Assembly (NCBI GenBank): GCA_032334055.1
Contig: JAUOZS010000001.1
Coordinates: 1,524,501-1,588,500 of the forward strand
Direction: 5' to 3'
Origin: Selenomonadales bacterium 4137-cl
GTDB taxonomy: Bacteria > Bacillota > Negativicutes > Sporomusales > UBA7701
DNA: 64,000 nt
How positions within the stretch are numbered: position 1 is the stretch's first letter; each line of letters starts with the position of its first letter. Shown here piece by piece: positions 44,350-54,000 of this stretch. Below the pieces are notes generated by a model. The model made no database searches. It had not been told where the DNA came from and saw only the letters and a program-made list of their open reading frames with translations. The position numbers and the translations under genes were made by a program.

Positions 44350-44389
44350 CAAACGCGCGAAAGCCACCTTGCAAAGGGGATGCTAAACA

Positions 44390-45334
44390 ATGACAAAAAC
44401 GGCCTTCGTCTTTCCCGGTCAGGGCTCCCAGACCGTAGGCATGGGCAAAGACCTCCACGACCTATACCCGGTGGCGCGTGCCACCTTCGCCGAAGCTGAC
44501 GCCGCCCTCGGCTTCTCCATCACCGACCTCTGCTTCGGCGGCCCTGAGGAAGAACTGCGCAAAACCTACAACACCCAGCCCGCCATCCTCACCGTCAGCG
44601 TCGCCTGCCACCGCGTCTTGGCCGAAAAAGGCCTTGCCCCGGCCATCGTCGCCGGCCACAGCCTCGGCGAATACTCGGCCCTCGTCGCCGCCGGCGCCCT
44701 CAGCTTCGCCGACGCCGTCCGCCTTGTCCGCAAACGCGGCCAGCTCATGCAGGAAGCGGTCCCCCTCGGCGAAGGCAGCATGGCCGCCGTACTCGGACTC
44801 GAACGCGACCAAATCATCGCCATCTGCGAAAAAACCCAACAGCAGGCCGGTCCCGTCCAGGCCGTCAACTTCAACTGCCCCGGTCAGGTAGTCATCGCCG
44901 GCGCCACAGCCGCCGTCGAAGCCGCCGTCGAAGCACTCAAACAGGCCGGCGCCAAACGGGCCATTCCCCTGCCGGTCAGCGCCCCATTCCACAGCACCCT
45001 CATGAAGCCGGCCGCCGAAAAACTCGCCGCCGAACTCGACAAAATAACCGTCAGCGACGCCGCCATCCCCGTTGTCGCCAACGTCGACGGCCAGATCGTA
45101 ACCAAAGGCGACGCCATCAAAGCCTCCCTCGTCCGCCAGGCGGCCAGCCCCGTACTGTGGGAAGACTGCGTCGCCGCCATCGTCGCCTTCGGCGCCTCCG
45201 TATTCGTCGAAGCAGGGCCCGGCAAAGTTCTCACCGGCTTCACCAAAAAGATCGCCAAGGACGCCGTAACCCTCAACGTCGAAGATGACCTCTCCCTGCA
45301 AAAAACCCTTGATTATTTCAAGGAGGTTCGCTAA
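44390..45334 (+). CDS. fabD: Malonyl-CoA:ACP transacylase
   Basis: A 314-residue enzyme loading malonyl onto ACP. The serine nucleophile is Ser91 in GHSLGEYSAL, VFPGQGSQTVGMG is the N-terminus, and the His is in PVSAPFHSTLM. One base separates its stop from the fabG start. Confidence 0.96.
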   Translation: MTKTAFVFPGQGSQTVGMGKDLHDLYPVARATFAEADAALGFSITDLCFGGPEEELRKTYNTQPAILTVSVACHRVLAEKGLAPAIVAGHSLGEYSALVAAGALSFADAVRLVRKRGQLMQEAVPLGEGSMAAVLGLERDQIIAICEKTQQQAGPVQAVNFNCPGQVVIAGATAAVEAAVEALKQAGAKRAIPLPVSAPFHSTLMKPAAEKLAAELDKITVSDAAIPVVANVDGQIVTKGDAIKASLVRQAASPVLWEDCVAAIVAFGASVFVEAGPGKVLTGFTKKIAKDAVTLNVEDDLSLQKTLDYFKEVR

Positions 45335-45335
45335 A

Positions 45336-46079
45336 ATGCTTTTAGATGGCAAAGTGGCAATTGTAACCGGCGCTTCCAGGGGCATAGGACGGGCCACCGC
45401 CCTCCGCCTCGCCCGCGAGGGCGCCAAAGTCGTCGTTAACTTCGCCGGCAACCTCGCTGCCGCCGAAAAAACTGTCGAAGACATCAAACAAGCCGGCGGC
45501 GAAGCAATCCTCTTCAAGGCCGACGTAGCCGACTCCCAAGCCGTCGGCGAACTCGTCAAAGCCGCCATCGCCGCCTACGGGCGCATCGACATCCTCGTCA
45601 ACAACGCAGGCATCACCAGGGACAACATTCTCGCCCTCATGAAAGAAGACGACTGGGATGCCGTAATCAGCACCAACCTCAAAGGCATCTTCAACTGCAC
45701 CAAGGCCGTCGCCAAAGTCATGATCAAACAGCGTGCCGGCAAAATCATCAACATGACCTCTGTCGTCGGCATCATGGGGAACGCCGGCCAGACCAACTAC
45801 GCTGCCGCCAAGGCCGGCGTCATCGGCTTCACCAAATCGGCGGCCAGGGAATTCGCCGCCAGAGGCATCACCGTCAACGCCATTGCCCCCGGCTACATAA
45901 CCACCGACATGTCGGCAGCCATCTCCGAGCAGGCCAAGGCCGACCTAGCCCAAAAGATACCGCTCAGTCGCCTGGGTACGCCGGAAGATGTCGCGGAAGC
46001 CGTGTTATTTTTGGCTTCGGACGCGGCAAACTATATTACCGGCCAAACAATAAACGTCGACGGCGGCATGGTAATGTAA
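45336..46079 (+). CDS. fabG: 3-oxoacyl-ACP reductase FabG
   Basis: A 247-residue short-chain dehydrogenase reducing 3-oxoacyl-ACP with NADPH. The cofactor loop is TGASRGIGRATA, NNAG is present, and the Ser-Tyr-Lys triad is in MTSVVGIMGNAGQTNYAAAK. ATG 45336 lies behind AAGGAGGT; the longer frame would run into fabD. Confidence 0.96.
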   Translation: MLLDGKVAIVTGASRGIGRATALRLAREGAKVVVNFAGNLAAAEKTVEDIKQAGGEAILFKADVADSQAVGELVKAAIAAYGRIDILVNNAGITRDNILALMKEDDWDAVISTNLKGIFNCTKAVAKVMIKQRAGKIINMTSVVGIMGNAGQTNYAAAKAGVIGFTKSAAREFAARGITVNAIAPGYITTDMSAAISEQAKADLAQKIPLSRLGTPEDVAEAVLFLASDAANYITGQTINVDGGMVM

Positions 46080-46117
46080 CCTGACTACCCAGGATGTTCC
46101 GGAAGGAGGTGAACATA

Positions 46118-46354
46118 ATGACGACTTTTGACAAAGTAAAAGAAATCGTTGTCGAACAACTCGGCGTAGACGAAGCCGACGTTAGTCTGGATTCCACCTT
46201 TATCGATGACCTGGGTGCGGATTCGCTCGATATCGTCGAGCTTATCATGGCCTTCGAAGAGGAATTCAACATCGAGATACCCGACGAAGCCGCCGAAAAA
46301 ATCAAGACGGTTAGGGACGCTGTGGAGTACATAGACAAGGAAAAGCAGGGTTAA
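46118..46354 (+). CDS. acpP: Acyl carrier protein
   Basis: A 78-residue acidic four-helix protein that carries the growing acyl chain. The phosphopantetheine serine is Ser36 in [13 protein letters not shown] 46118 has a very strong AAGGAGGTG, fitting high expression. A long stem-loop follows. Confidence 0.97.
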   Translation: MTTFDKVKEIVVEQLGVDEADVSLDSTFIDDLGADSLDIVELIMAFEEEFNIEIPDEAAEKIKTVRDAVEYIDKEKQG

Positions 46355-46356
46355 AA

Positions 46357-46417
46357 AATTACCTAAAAAAAGAAAGTCCCGTGGAAGATGTTTCGCGGGA
46401 CTTTCTTGAGGGTAATT
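46357..46417 (+). other. Long stem-loop between acpP and the FabK-like gene
   Basis: AATTACC pairs with GGTAATT outside, and AGAAAGTCCCG pairs with CGGGACTTTCT inside, around a 14-base loop. No T-run follows, so it looks like an mRNA-stabilising or partial-termination element that would raise acpP over downstream genes. Confidence 0.6.
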
Positions 46418-46442
46418 GTCCGGCGAATGGAGGAGTTGTTTC

Positions 46443-47405
46443 TTGAAACTTCCTGAACTAAGGATAGGGAAGCTGGTTGCGCGTGTGCCCATCATACAGG
46501 GGGGCATGGCCATAAGAATTTCCACTGCCAGACTGGCGGCCGCCGTTGGCGAAGCAGGCGGCATTGGCCTAATCGCAGCATCTGGTATGACACTGGACGA
46601 ACTGCGCCACGAAATCCGCCTAGCCCGCTCGCTCACCCCCAAGGGACTAATCGGCATCAACGCCATGGTGGCCGCGAGAGTATTCCCTGACCTTGTCCGC
46701 ACAGCCATCGAAGAAGGCATCGACGTGGTAGTCGCCGGCGCCGGCTTCTCCCGCGACATGTTCGCCATCGGCAAGGAAACCGGCACCCCAATCGTTCCCA
46801 TCGTTTCCAGCGCCAAACTGGCCAAAATATCCGAAGCGCTCGGCGCAGCGGCTGTTGTCGTCGAAGGCAAGGAAGCCGGCGGTCACCTCGGCACTGACCG
46901 TTCCATGAAAGAAATCGTTCCCGAAGTCAGAGCCGCCGTCAAAATTCCCGTTATCGCCGCTGGCGGCGTCATCAACGGGCGCGACATCGTCGAGGCTCTC
47001 AAACTCGGCGCCGACGGCGTGCAAATGGGCACCCGCTTCATGGCCAGCGAAGAATCCAACGCCGCCCCCGCCCTCAAGGAATTCTACCTCAAAGCCAAAC
47101 CGGAAGACGTAGTCCTCATAAAAAGTCCGGTCGGCCTTCCGGGGAGGGCCGTTAAGAACCCCTTTGCCGAGAAAATTCTTGAAGGTACTGTCGATGTGCC
47201 CGACTCCTGCGACGCATGCCTCAAACACTGCGAGCGCAACTTCTGCATCATCAAGGCCCTCATCAGGGCCCAGCAGGGTGATACGGAAACAGGCCTGGTA
47301 TTCACCGGCGAGTACATTCATAAAATAGACGCCATCTTGCCTGTCAAAGAAATTTTCGCCCGCCTTCTCAAAGAAGCTAACGAAGTTGAAGATACAAATG
47401 ACTAA
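46443..47405 (+). CDS. NAD(P)H-dependent flavin oxidoreductase, FabK/nitronate monooxygenase-like, with Cys cluster
   Basis: A 320-residue FMN TIM-barrel protein of the 2-nitropropane dioxygenase family. VPIIQGGMAIRISTARLAAAV and KEAGGHLGTD carry the flavin and catalytic His motifs, as in FabK. Unlike FabK at 43411 it has a cysteine cluster, CDACLKHCERNFC (about residues 260-272), that could bind iron-sulphur or zinc. The position between acpP and fabF suggests fatty-acid work, but nitronate oxidation is also possible. TTG 46443 has GGAGG 9 bases upstream. Confidence 0.85.
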   Translation: MKLPELRIGKLVARVPIIQGGMAIRISTARLAAAVGEAGGIGLIAASGMTLDELRHEIRLARSLTPKGLIGINAMVAARVFPDLVRTAIEEGIDVVVAGAGFSRDMFAIGKETGTPIVPIVSSAKLAKISEALGAAAVVVEGKEAGGHLGTDRSMKEIVPEVRAAVKIPVIAAGGVINGRDIVEALKLGADGVQMGTRFMASEESNAAPALKEFYLKAKPEDVVLIKSPVGLPGRAVKNPFAEKILEGTVDVPDSCDACLKHCERNFCIIKALIRAQQGDTETGLVFTGEYIHKIDAILPVKEIFARLLKEANEVEDTND

Positions 47406-47420
47406 CGCGAGGTGAAATAC

Positions 47421-48662
47421 GTGAAAAAACGAGTTGTTATAACAGGAATGGGCACAGTATCGCCAGTGGGCAACAACCTGGAAGAATTCTGGAGCGCGCT
47501 CCTGGCCGGCAAATCGGGAATAACCAAAGTGACCCAATTCGACGCCAGTGATTATGCCACTCAGATTGCCGGCGAAGTCAAGGGCTTCGAGCCGGGCAAC
47601 TATATGGACAAAAAAGAGGCGCGGCGCATGGACCGCTTCACCCAGTTCGCCATCGCCTGCACCCGTATGGCCATCGACGACGCCAAACTCGACCTCGACA
47701 AAATCGACCGTGAGCGCGCCGGCACCCTTGTTGGCACCGGCATCGGCGGCATGGAAACCCTCCACGACCAGTACAAAGTCCTGTTCGAAAAAGGACCCAA
47801 CCGCATCAGCCCCTTCTTCGTGCCGATGATGATCGCCAACATGGCCTCCGGCCTCACCTCGATCACCTTCGGTCTCCAGGGTCCCTGCCTCACCGTTGTC
47901 ACCGCCTGCGCCACCGGCACCAACTCCATCGGCGAAGCCTTCAAGATCATCCAGCGCGGCGACGCCGACATCATGGTCTGCGGCGGCACCGAAGCCACCA
48001 TATCGCCGGCCGCCATGGCCGGGTTCTGCTCCATGAAAGCCATGTCCACTCGCAACGACGCCCCCGAAAAAGCCTCCCGGCCCTTCGAAAGCGGCCGCGA
48101 CGGCTTCGTGATGGGCGAAGGCTGCGGCATCGTCATCCTCGAAGAACTCGAGCACGCCAAAGCGCGGGGCGCGAAAATCTACGCCGAAATGGCCGGCTAT
48201 GGCGCCAACGCCGACGCCTACCACATCACCGCCCCCGCCCCCGAGGGCGTCCAGCAGGGCAAAGTCATGGCCAAAGCCATCGCCGACGCGGGCCTCAAGC
48301 CGAGCGACGTCGACTACATCAACGCCCACGGCACCTCGACCCCTCTCAACGACAAAAACGAAACCCTGGCCATAAAAGCCCTCTTCGGCGACCATGCCAA
48401 AAAACTCGCCGTCAGCTCCACCAAATCCATGACCGGCCATCTCCTCGGCGCCGCCGGCGGCATCGAATGCATCGTCTGCGCCCTTACCGTCGCCAACGAC
48501 ATGATTCACCCCACCATCAACTACGAAACACCCGACCCCGAGCTCGACCTCGACTACGTTCCCAACCAGGCCCGCAAGCAGGTCGTCAACGTCGCCATCT
48601 CCAACTCCTTCGGCTTCGGCGGCCACAACGCCACCATCCTCGTCAAGAAATACGTCGGCTAA
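47421..48662 (+). CDS. fabF: 3-oxoacyl-ACP synthase II (FabF)
   Basis: A 413-residue condensing enzyme for chain elongation. Cys163 in TACATGTNSIGEA is catalytic, with His in NAHGTSTPLND and GHLLGAAGG. GTG 47412 and 47421 are both in frame; 47421 is better spaced behind GCGAGGTG and gives the usual start. rnc follows after four bases. Confidence 0.96.
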   Translation: MKKRVVITGMGTVSPVGNNLEEFWSALLAGKSGITKVTQFDASDYATQIAGEVKGFEPGNYMDKKEARRMDRFTQFAIACTRMAIDDAKLDLDKIDRERAGTLVGTGIGGMETLHDQYKVLFEKGPNRISPFFVPMMIANMASGLTSITFGLQGPCLTVVTACATGTNSIGEAFKIIQRGDADIMVCGGTEATISPAAMAGFCSMKAMSTRNDAPEKASRPFESGRDGFVMGEGCGIVILEELEHAKARGAKIYAEMAGYGANADAYHITAPAPEGVQQGKVMAKAIADAGLKPSDVDYINAHGTSTPLNDKNETLAIKALFGDHAKKLAVSSTKSMTGHLLGAAGGIECIVCALTVANDMIHPTINYETPDPELDLDYVPNQARKQVVNVAISNSFGFGGHNATILVKKYVG

Positions 48663-48666
48663 CGCC

Positions 48667-49380
48667 ATGGACAGCCGCCAGGAGAGCGACCCGCCGGACG
48701 ACCTTGGCCGCGCCCTCGGCATTGCCTTCGCCGACCCGGCCCTCCTCCGCCAGGCCCTCGTCCACACCTCCTTCGCCAACGAACGCAAAACAGGCCACCT
48801 GGCCCACAATCAGCGGCTGGAGTTTCTCGGCGACGCCGTACTTGACCTCGTAATCAGCGAATACCTCTACCGGCGCTTCGGCAGCCTGCCCGAAGGCGAA
48901 CTTACCAAAGCGCGAGCCGCCCTCGTCTGCGAACCCACGCTCGCCCGCAGGGCCAAAGCACTCGGCATCGGCCGCCACCTCCTCCTCGGCAGGGGGGAAG
49001 CAGCCTCCGGCGGCAGGGAACGCGACTCCATCCTCGCCGACGCCTTCGAGGCCATCGTCGGCGCCGTATACCTCGACCGCGGCTTCGCCGCCGCCAGCGA
49101 ATGCGTCCTGCGCCTCCTCGCCGGCGAACTCGAAGCTATATCCGGAGGCGACTTCGGGCGCGACTACAAAACCATCCTGCAGGAAATCGCCCAGAAGAAC
49201 GGCGACGTCAGAATCAGCTATGAAGTCATCGGCGAAAGCGGGCCGGATCACAACAAAACCTTCTCGGTAGCCGTGAGCGTCAACAACGTCCTCCTCGGTA
49301 CAGGCAACGGCAGAAGCAAAAAGGAAGCCGAGCAGAGCGCCGCCCGCCGGGCGGTCGAACAACTCGGCGCCAGCGACTGA
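48667..49380 (+). CDS. rnc: Ribonuclease III
   Basis: A 237-residue double-strand RNA endonuclease that matures rRNA. The catalytic signature is NQRLEFLGDAVLDLVIS (about residues 43-59), with a second acidic patch at DAFEAIVGAVYLD. A C-terminal dsRNA-binding domain (about 160-232) reads DYKTILQEIAQ...GNGRSKKEAEQSAAR. It closes the fab operon, the common acpP-fabF-rnc order. Confidence 0.96.
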   Translation: MDSRQESDPPDDLGRALGIAFADPALLRQALVHTSFANERKTGHLAHNQRLEFLGDAVLDLVISEYLYRRFGSLPEGELTKARAALVCEPTLARRAKALGIGRHLLLGRGEAASGGRERDSILADAFEAIVGAVYLDRGFAAASECVLRLLAGELEAISGGDFGRDYKTILQEIAQKNGDVRISYEVIGESGPDHNKTFSVAVSVNNVLLGTGNGRSKKEAEQSAARRAVEQLGASD

Positions 49381-49389
49381 AACAGATAT

Positions 49390-49433
49390 AAGGATGTTTA
49401 AAAGCTCCCCGCGGACTTTTAAACATCCTTTTC
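49390..49433 (+). terminator. Terminator after rnc
   Basis: AAGGATGTTTAAAAG and CTTTTAAACATCCTT form a perfect 15-bp stem with an 11-base loop. Confidence 0.8.
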
Positions 49434-49471
49434 GCCTTTAAACCAACGCAACTTCTTCAGGATGTGAAACA

Positions 49472-50521
49472 ATGCGCCACAGCATCATCCCCGTCTTCAT
49501 ACCCCACCAAGGCTGTCCCCACCGGTGCGTCTTCTGCGACCAGCGGACCATAACCGGCGTAGACCGCCCGCCCGGCGGCGCCGAAGTAGCCGCCCTCATC
49601 GGCGAGCGCCTCGCCGAGCCGCGCCGCGCCGCCACCTGGGAAATCGCCTTCTACGGCGGCTCCTTCACCTGCCTGCCAGCCGCCTGGCAGGAAGAACTCC
49701 TCGCCCCCGCCAAAGCGGCGCTCGACCGCGGCCAGATAAACGCCATCCGTCTCTCCACACGCCCCGACGCCATCGACCGGGAAACGCTCGCCAGATTGGC
49801 CGCCTTCGGTGTCAGCACCGTCGAACTCGGCGCCCAGTCTCTGGACGACCGCGTCCTCGCCGCCGCCGCCCGCGGCCACACCGCCGGCCACACCGCCGCC
49901 GCCGTCGCCGCCATCAAAGACGCCGGCCTCAAATGCGGCCTCCAGCTCATGCCCGGCCTCCCCGGCGAAGACTGGATTAGCCTAATCGCCACCACCAAGC
50001 AGGTTCTAGCCCTCGCCCCCGACTTCATCCGCATCTACCCGGCCGTCGTCCTTGCCGGCACCGAACTTGCCGCCATGGCCGCCGCCGGCGCATACCGTCC
50101 GCTCACCCTGGGAGCCGCCGTCGCCCGCGCCGCCTACCTCAAAAACCGGTGCGAAAACAACGGCATTCCCGCCATCAGGGTAGGTCTCCAGGCCAGCGAA
50201 GAACTCAGCGGCGGCGCCGTCCTCGCCGGCCCCTATCACCCCGCCTTCGGCGCAATGACCGAAGCCTACCTCTTTCGGATCATGGTCGCCGGCCTGCTCG
50301 AAAAAATCGGCCGCCCCCCCGGTGAAATGCTCATCCGCCACCACCCCCGCGACGCCTCCGTCGTGCGCGGAATAAGCAACGCCAACCTCCTCTACTGGGA
50401 AAAAACCTACCGCCTCGCCGGCTGCCGCCTCGCCGCCGACTGGCCGCGGCGCGGCGAAATCGCCGTCTTCCACCGTAATCTGACATATATATTAAATAAA
50501 GCGATGTTATTTAGCACTTAA
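49472..50521 (+). CDS. Radical SAM protein, Elp3-like
   Basis: A 349-residue protein with the radical SAM cluster CPHRCVFCDQ (about residues 15-24), followed by FYGGSFTCLP and RPDAIDRETL as in the Elp3 radical SAM domain. No acetyltransferase domain follows, so it is not full Elp3. Relatives lie between rnc and smc in many Bacillota. The substrate is unknown. ATG 49472 starts 39 bases after the rnc terminator. Confidence 0.85.
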   Translation: MRHSIIPVFIPHQGCPHRCVFCDQRTITGVDRPPGGAEVAALIGERLAEPRRAATWEIAFYGGSFTCLPAAWQEELLAPAKAALDRGQINAIRLSTRPDAIDRETLARLAAFGVSTVELGAQSLDDRVLAAAARGHTAGHTAAAVAAIKDAGLKCGLQLMPGLPGEDWISLIATTKQVLALAPDFIRIYPAVVLAGTELAAMAAAGAYRPLTLGAAVARAAYLKNRCENNGIPAIRVGLQASEELSGGAVLAGPYHPAFGAMTEAYLFRIMVAGLLEKIGRPPGEMLIRHHPRDASVVRGISNANLLYWEKTYRLAGCRLAADWPRRGEIAVFHRNLTYILNKAMLFST

Positions 50522-50604
50522 AAAATACCAAAGAAGGAATTTTTAGGAAACATGGCGAATACCTTATACCCAACGAAGCTCTTACCGCAAAAGGGGGTTA
50601 TGGT

Positions 50605-50865
50605 ATGGAAGTACTCAAAGTATCCGCGCAGTCAAATCCAAAATCAGTAGCAGGCGCCCTCGCTGCCGTACTCAGAGAGAGAGGCTCGGCCGAAGTGCAG
50701 GCAGTTGGGGCGGGAGCGGTCAACCAGGCCATCAAGGCAGTTGCCATCGCTCGCGGCTTTGTCGCGCCCAACGGGATCGATCTCATCACAATTCCCGCCT
50801 TCACCGAAATCTCCATTGACGGGGAGGAGCGCACCGCCATCCGGTTCATCGTCGAGCCGCGCTGA
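50605..50865 (+). CDS. spoVS: Stage V sporulation protein S
   Basis: An 86-residue Alba-like protein with MEVLKVSAQSNPKSVAGAL at the start, then VGAGAVNQAIKAVAIARGF and IPAFTEISIDGEERTAIRF. SpoVS affects septum and coat steps in sporulating Bacillus. ATG 50605 follows AAAAGGGGG. It stands alone with its own terminator. Confidence 0.95.
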   Translation: MEVLKVSAQSNPKSVAGALAAVLRERGSAEVQAVGAGAVNQAIKAVAIARGFVAPNGIDLITIPAFTEISIDGEERTAIRFIVEPR

Positions 50866-50895
50866 ACTGGGGAAATGCCTAGTGGGGATGATAAT

Positions 50896-50930
50896 GAGAG
50901 GTTCATCACCGGATGAGCCTCTCTTTATTT
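50896..50930 (+). terminator. Terminator after spoVS
   Basis: GAGAGGTTCATC and GATGAGCCTCTC pair (one G-T) around ACCG, followed by TTTATTTA. Confidence 0.85.
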
Positions 50931-51052
50931 ATGCCGTTCGCCCATATGGCCCTGTCACCGAACAGGGTTTTTCGATAATATGTCGTATATACCATAAGAA
51001 GTGGTAAAAACTTGATTACATACTACATCTTGTAGTGAGGGTGGTTTTGGAC

Positions 51053-54000
51053 TTGCTGCTCCGCAAACTCGAAGCCTACGGCTTCAAATCGTTCGCCGAA
51101 AAAACCGAAATGGAATTCAAGTCCGGCATCACCGCCATCGTCGGCCCCAACGGCAGCGGCAAAAGCAACATCTCCGACGCCGTCCGCTGGGTCCTCGGCG
51201 AACAGAACATCCGCAACCTCCGCGGCAACAAAATGGAGGACGTCATCTTCTCCGGCAGCGCCAAACGGCGGCCGCTGGGGGTTGCCGAAGTATCCCTCGT
51301 CTTCGACAACACCGACGGCCTCCTGCCCTTGGAATTCAGCGAAGTCACCATCACCCGCCGCGTCTTCCGTTCCGGCGACGGGGAATACTACATCAACAAA
51401 GCCCCCTGCCGCCTCAAAGACATCCACGACCTGCTCCTCGAGGCCGGCCTCAGCCGCGAATCCATGACCGTCATCAGCCAGAACAAGATCGACGAAGTCC
51501 TCAACAGCAAGCCCGAGGAACGGCGCCTGCTATTCGAGGAAGCCGCCGGCATCGTCAAATACAAGAACCGCAAAAAAGAAGCCCTGCGCAAACTTGAGGA
51601 CACCGAGCAGAACCTCACCCGCGTCCTCGACATCACCGCCGAAATCGAAACCCAGCTCGGCCCCATGGCCGAAAGCGCCGAACGCACCGCCCGCTACAAC
51701 GACCTCGCCGCCGAGCAAACCTCCTGCCAGGTCACCCTGCTCCTCCACAAGCTCACCCAAGCCGAAAAGAACCTCGAATCCGTCACCCTCGAGCAGGCCG
51801 CCCTCACCGACGAAGACATCGCCGTCACCACCAGACTTACCGTCGCCGAAACCGACAAAGAAAAATTCATCGACCGCCTCGCCGAGCTCGACGAAAACCT
51901 GCGCGACGCCGAAGCCGCCCTCACTCAGGCCGCCACCGAAATCGAGCGTCTCGACGGCAAAACCGCCGTCCTCAACGAACGCATCGGCCAGGAGCAAAAG
52001 AGCCGCGACCGGGTAATCCAGGACATCGACCGCCTCGAACAAGAAAAGCGGGAAAACCGTGCCCGCCTCGAAGAGTGGCAGGCCGGCCACGCCCGCAAGA
52101 ACGCCCAGGCCGAAGAACTCCGCGCCGCCCTCGCCGGCCAGGACCAGGCCCTCACTCAGGCCGCCGCCGCCATCGCCGCCGTCGAAGCCAAAATCGACGC
52201 CGCCAAAGACGAAACCTTCGGCCACCTCCAGGAACTCGTCACCCAGAAAAACGCCCTCCGCACCCTTGAGCGCGACCAGGAAAACCAAAACCAGCGCGAA
52301 GGGCAGCTCATAAAAGAACGGGAAACCTTCGCCGGCCAGTTCCAGGAAACCACCCAATCGCTCGGCAGCGTCCAGTGGGAAAAACAAGCCCTCGACCAGG
52401 ACCTCGCCGCCACCGACACCACCGTCGCCGGCCTCCAGGACCGCAAACGCCAGCAGGACGCCGCCCTCGCCGAAAATAAAGCCGCCGAAACCCGCCTCGC
52501 CGGCGAAATCGGCCAGCTCGCCTCGCGCCTCAAAGTCCTCAGCGACATGCAGGAAGAATACGAAGGCTTCGGCCGCGGACCCAAAAGCGTCCTCAAAAGC
52601 GACCGCCCCTGGCGCCAGGGCGTCCACGGCGCCGTCGCCGAAATCATCGCCGTCGAAGGCGCCCACGTCATCGCCATCGAAACCGCCCTCGGCGGCGCCC
52701 TCCAGCACATCATCGTCGCCAGCGACGACACCGCCAAAGCCGCCGTCGAACACCTCAAAAACCACAACCTCGGCCGGGCCACCTTCCTGCCCCTCAACAC
52801 CATCAAACCCGCCCGCCCCCGCGACGCCGAAATCGCCGCCGCTCACGCCCACGGCGCGCTCGGCTTCGCCGCCGGCCTCGTCGAATGCGAACCGCGCTTT
52901 AGGCCCATCATCGACTACCTTCTCGCCCGCACCGTCGTCGCCGCCGACATCGACGCCGCCCTCCGCATAGCGCGCGGCGCCGCCTTCGGCGTCAAAATAG
53001 TCACCCTCGACGGCCAGCTTGTGAGCCCCGGCGGCAGCATCACCGGCGGCAGCACCGGCCGGCGCGAAGCCAGCTTCCTCGGCCGCAGCGGCGAAATCGC
53101 CACCCTTCGCGAAACCATGGCAACCCGCGAAACCGACCTCGCGGCCCGCCGCCGGCAGACCGCCCAGCTCCAGGCCGACCTTGCCGCCCTCGACGAAAAA
53201 ATCGCCGGCGCCCACAGCCGCCGCCGCACCCTCGAAGTCCGCCAGGCCGAACTCACCGTACACGCCGAAAAAACCGGCCAGGAAATCAAACGCCTCGACC
53301 TCGCCCTCGCCACCATCGACGCCGAACTTGCCGCCAGCCGCGCCGAAGCCGCCGCCATCGCCGGTAAAATGGCCGACGTCGCCGCCGCCATCGCCGTCAT
53401 GGAAGAACGCGACAACGAGCACAAGCGCCTCATCGCCGGCTGGCAGGAAGACCTCAAAAAACTCCAGGCCGACCGCGATGCCCTCGCCGGCTCCCTCACC
53501 GACAGCAAAATAAAACTCTCCGCCCTTGAGCAGGAAGTAAATGCAATTGCCGCCAACTGCGAACAATATAAACAAGCCGAAAGCCGCCTCGTCAGGCAGA
53601 TCGACTCCCTGCGCGGCGACATCGACCGGATAGGGCAGGAGATCGCCCGCGCCGAGACCGAACTCGCCGGCATCGTCCAGGCCAAGGAAACCCTTGCCGC
53701 CCAAAAGGCCGACCATGAAAAAAACCGCGACGCCGTCCTCAAGGACAAGCTTGGCGTCCTCGCCAAACAGCAAAAACTCGAACGCGAGGTCAAGGACCTG
53801 CGCCGCCGCCAAAACGCCAGCCAGGCCCGCCTCCACGAGCTCGACCTCCTCGCAGCCAAGCACGGCTACGAAGTCACCAACTGCACCGAACAGCTCCGCG
53901 ACCACTACTCCCTCGACCGCGAACAGGCTCAGGCCGTCTTCCGGCCCGACGACCCCGAAGCCCTCGCCGCCCGCGTCGACGAACTCGCCGCAGCCATAGA

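Noticed and set aside
46647..48809. 720-codon reverse frame across the FabK-like gene, fabF and rnc
   Set aside because: It crosses three well-supported forward genes and shows the same Gly/Asp/Val-rich mirror composition.
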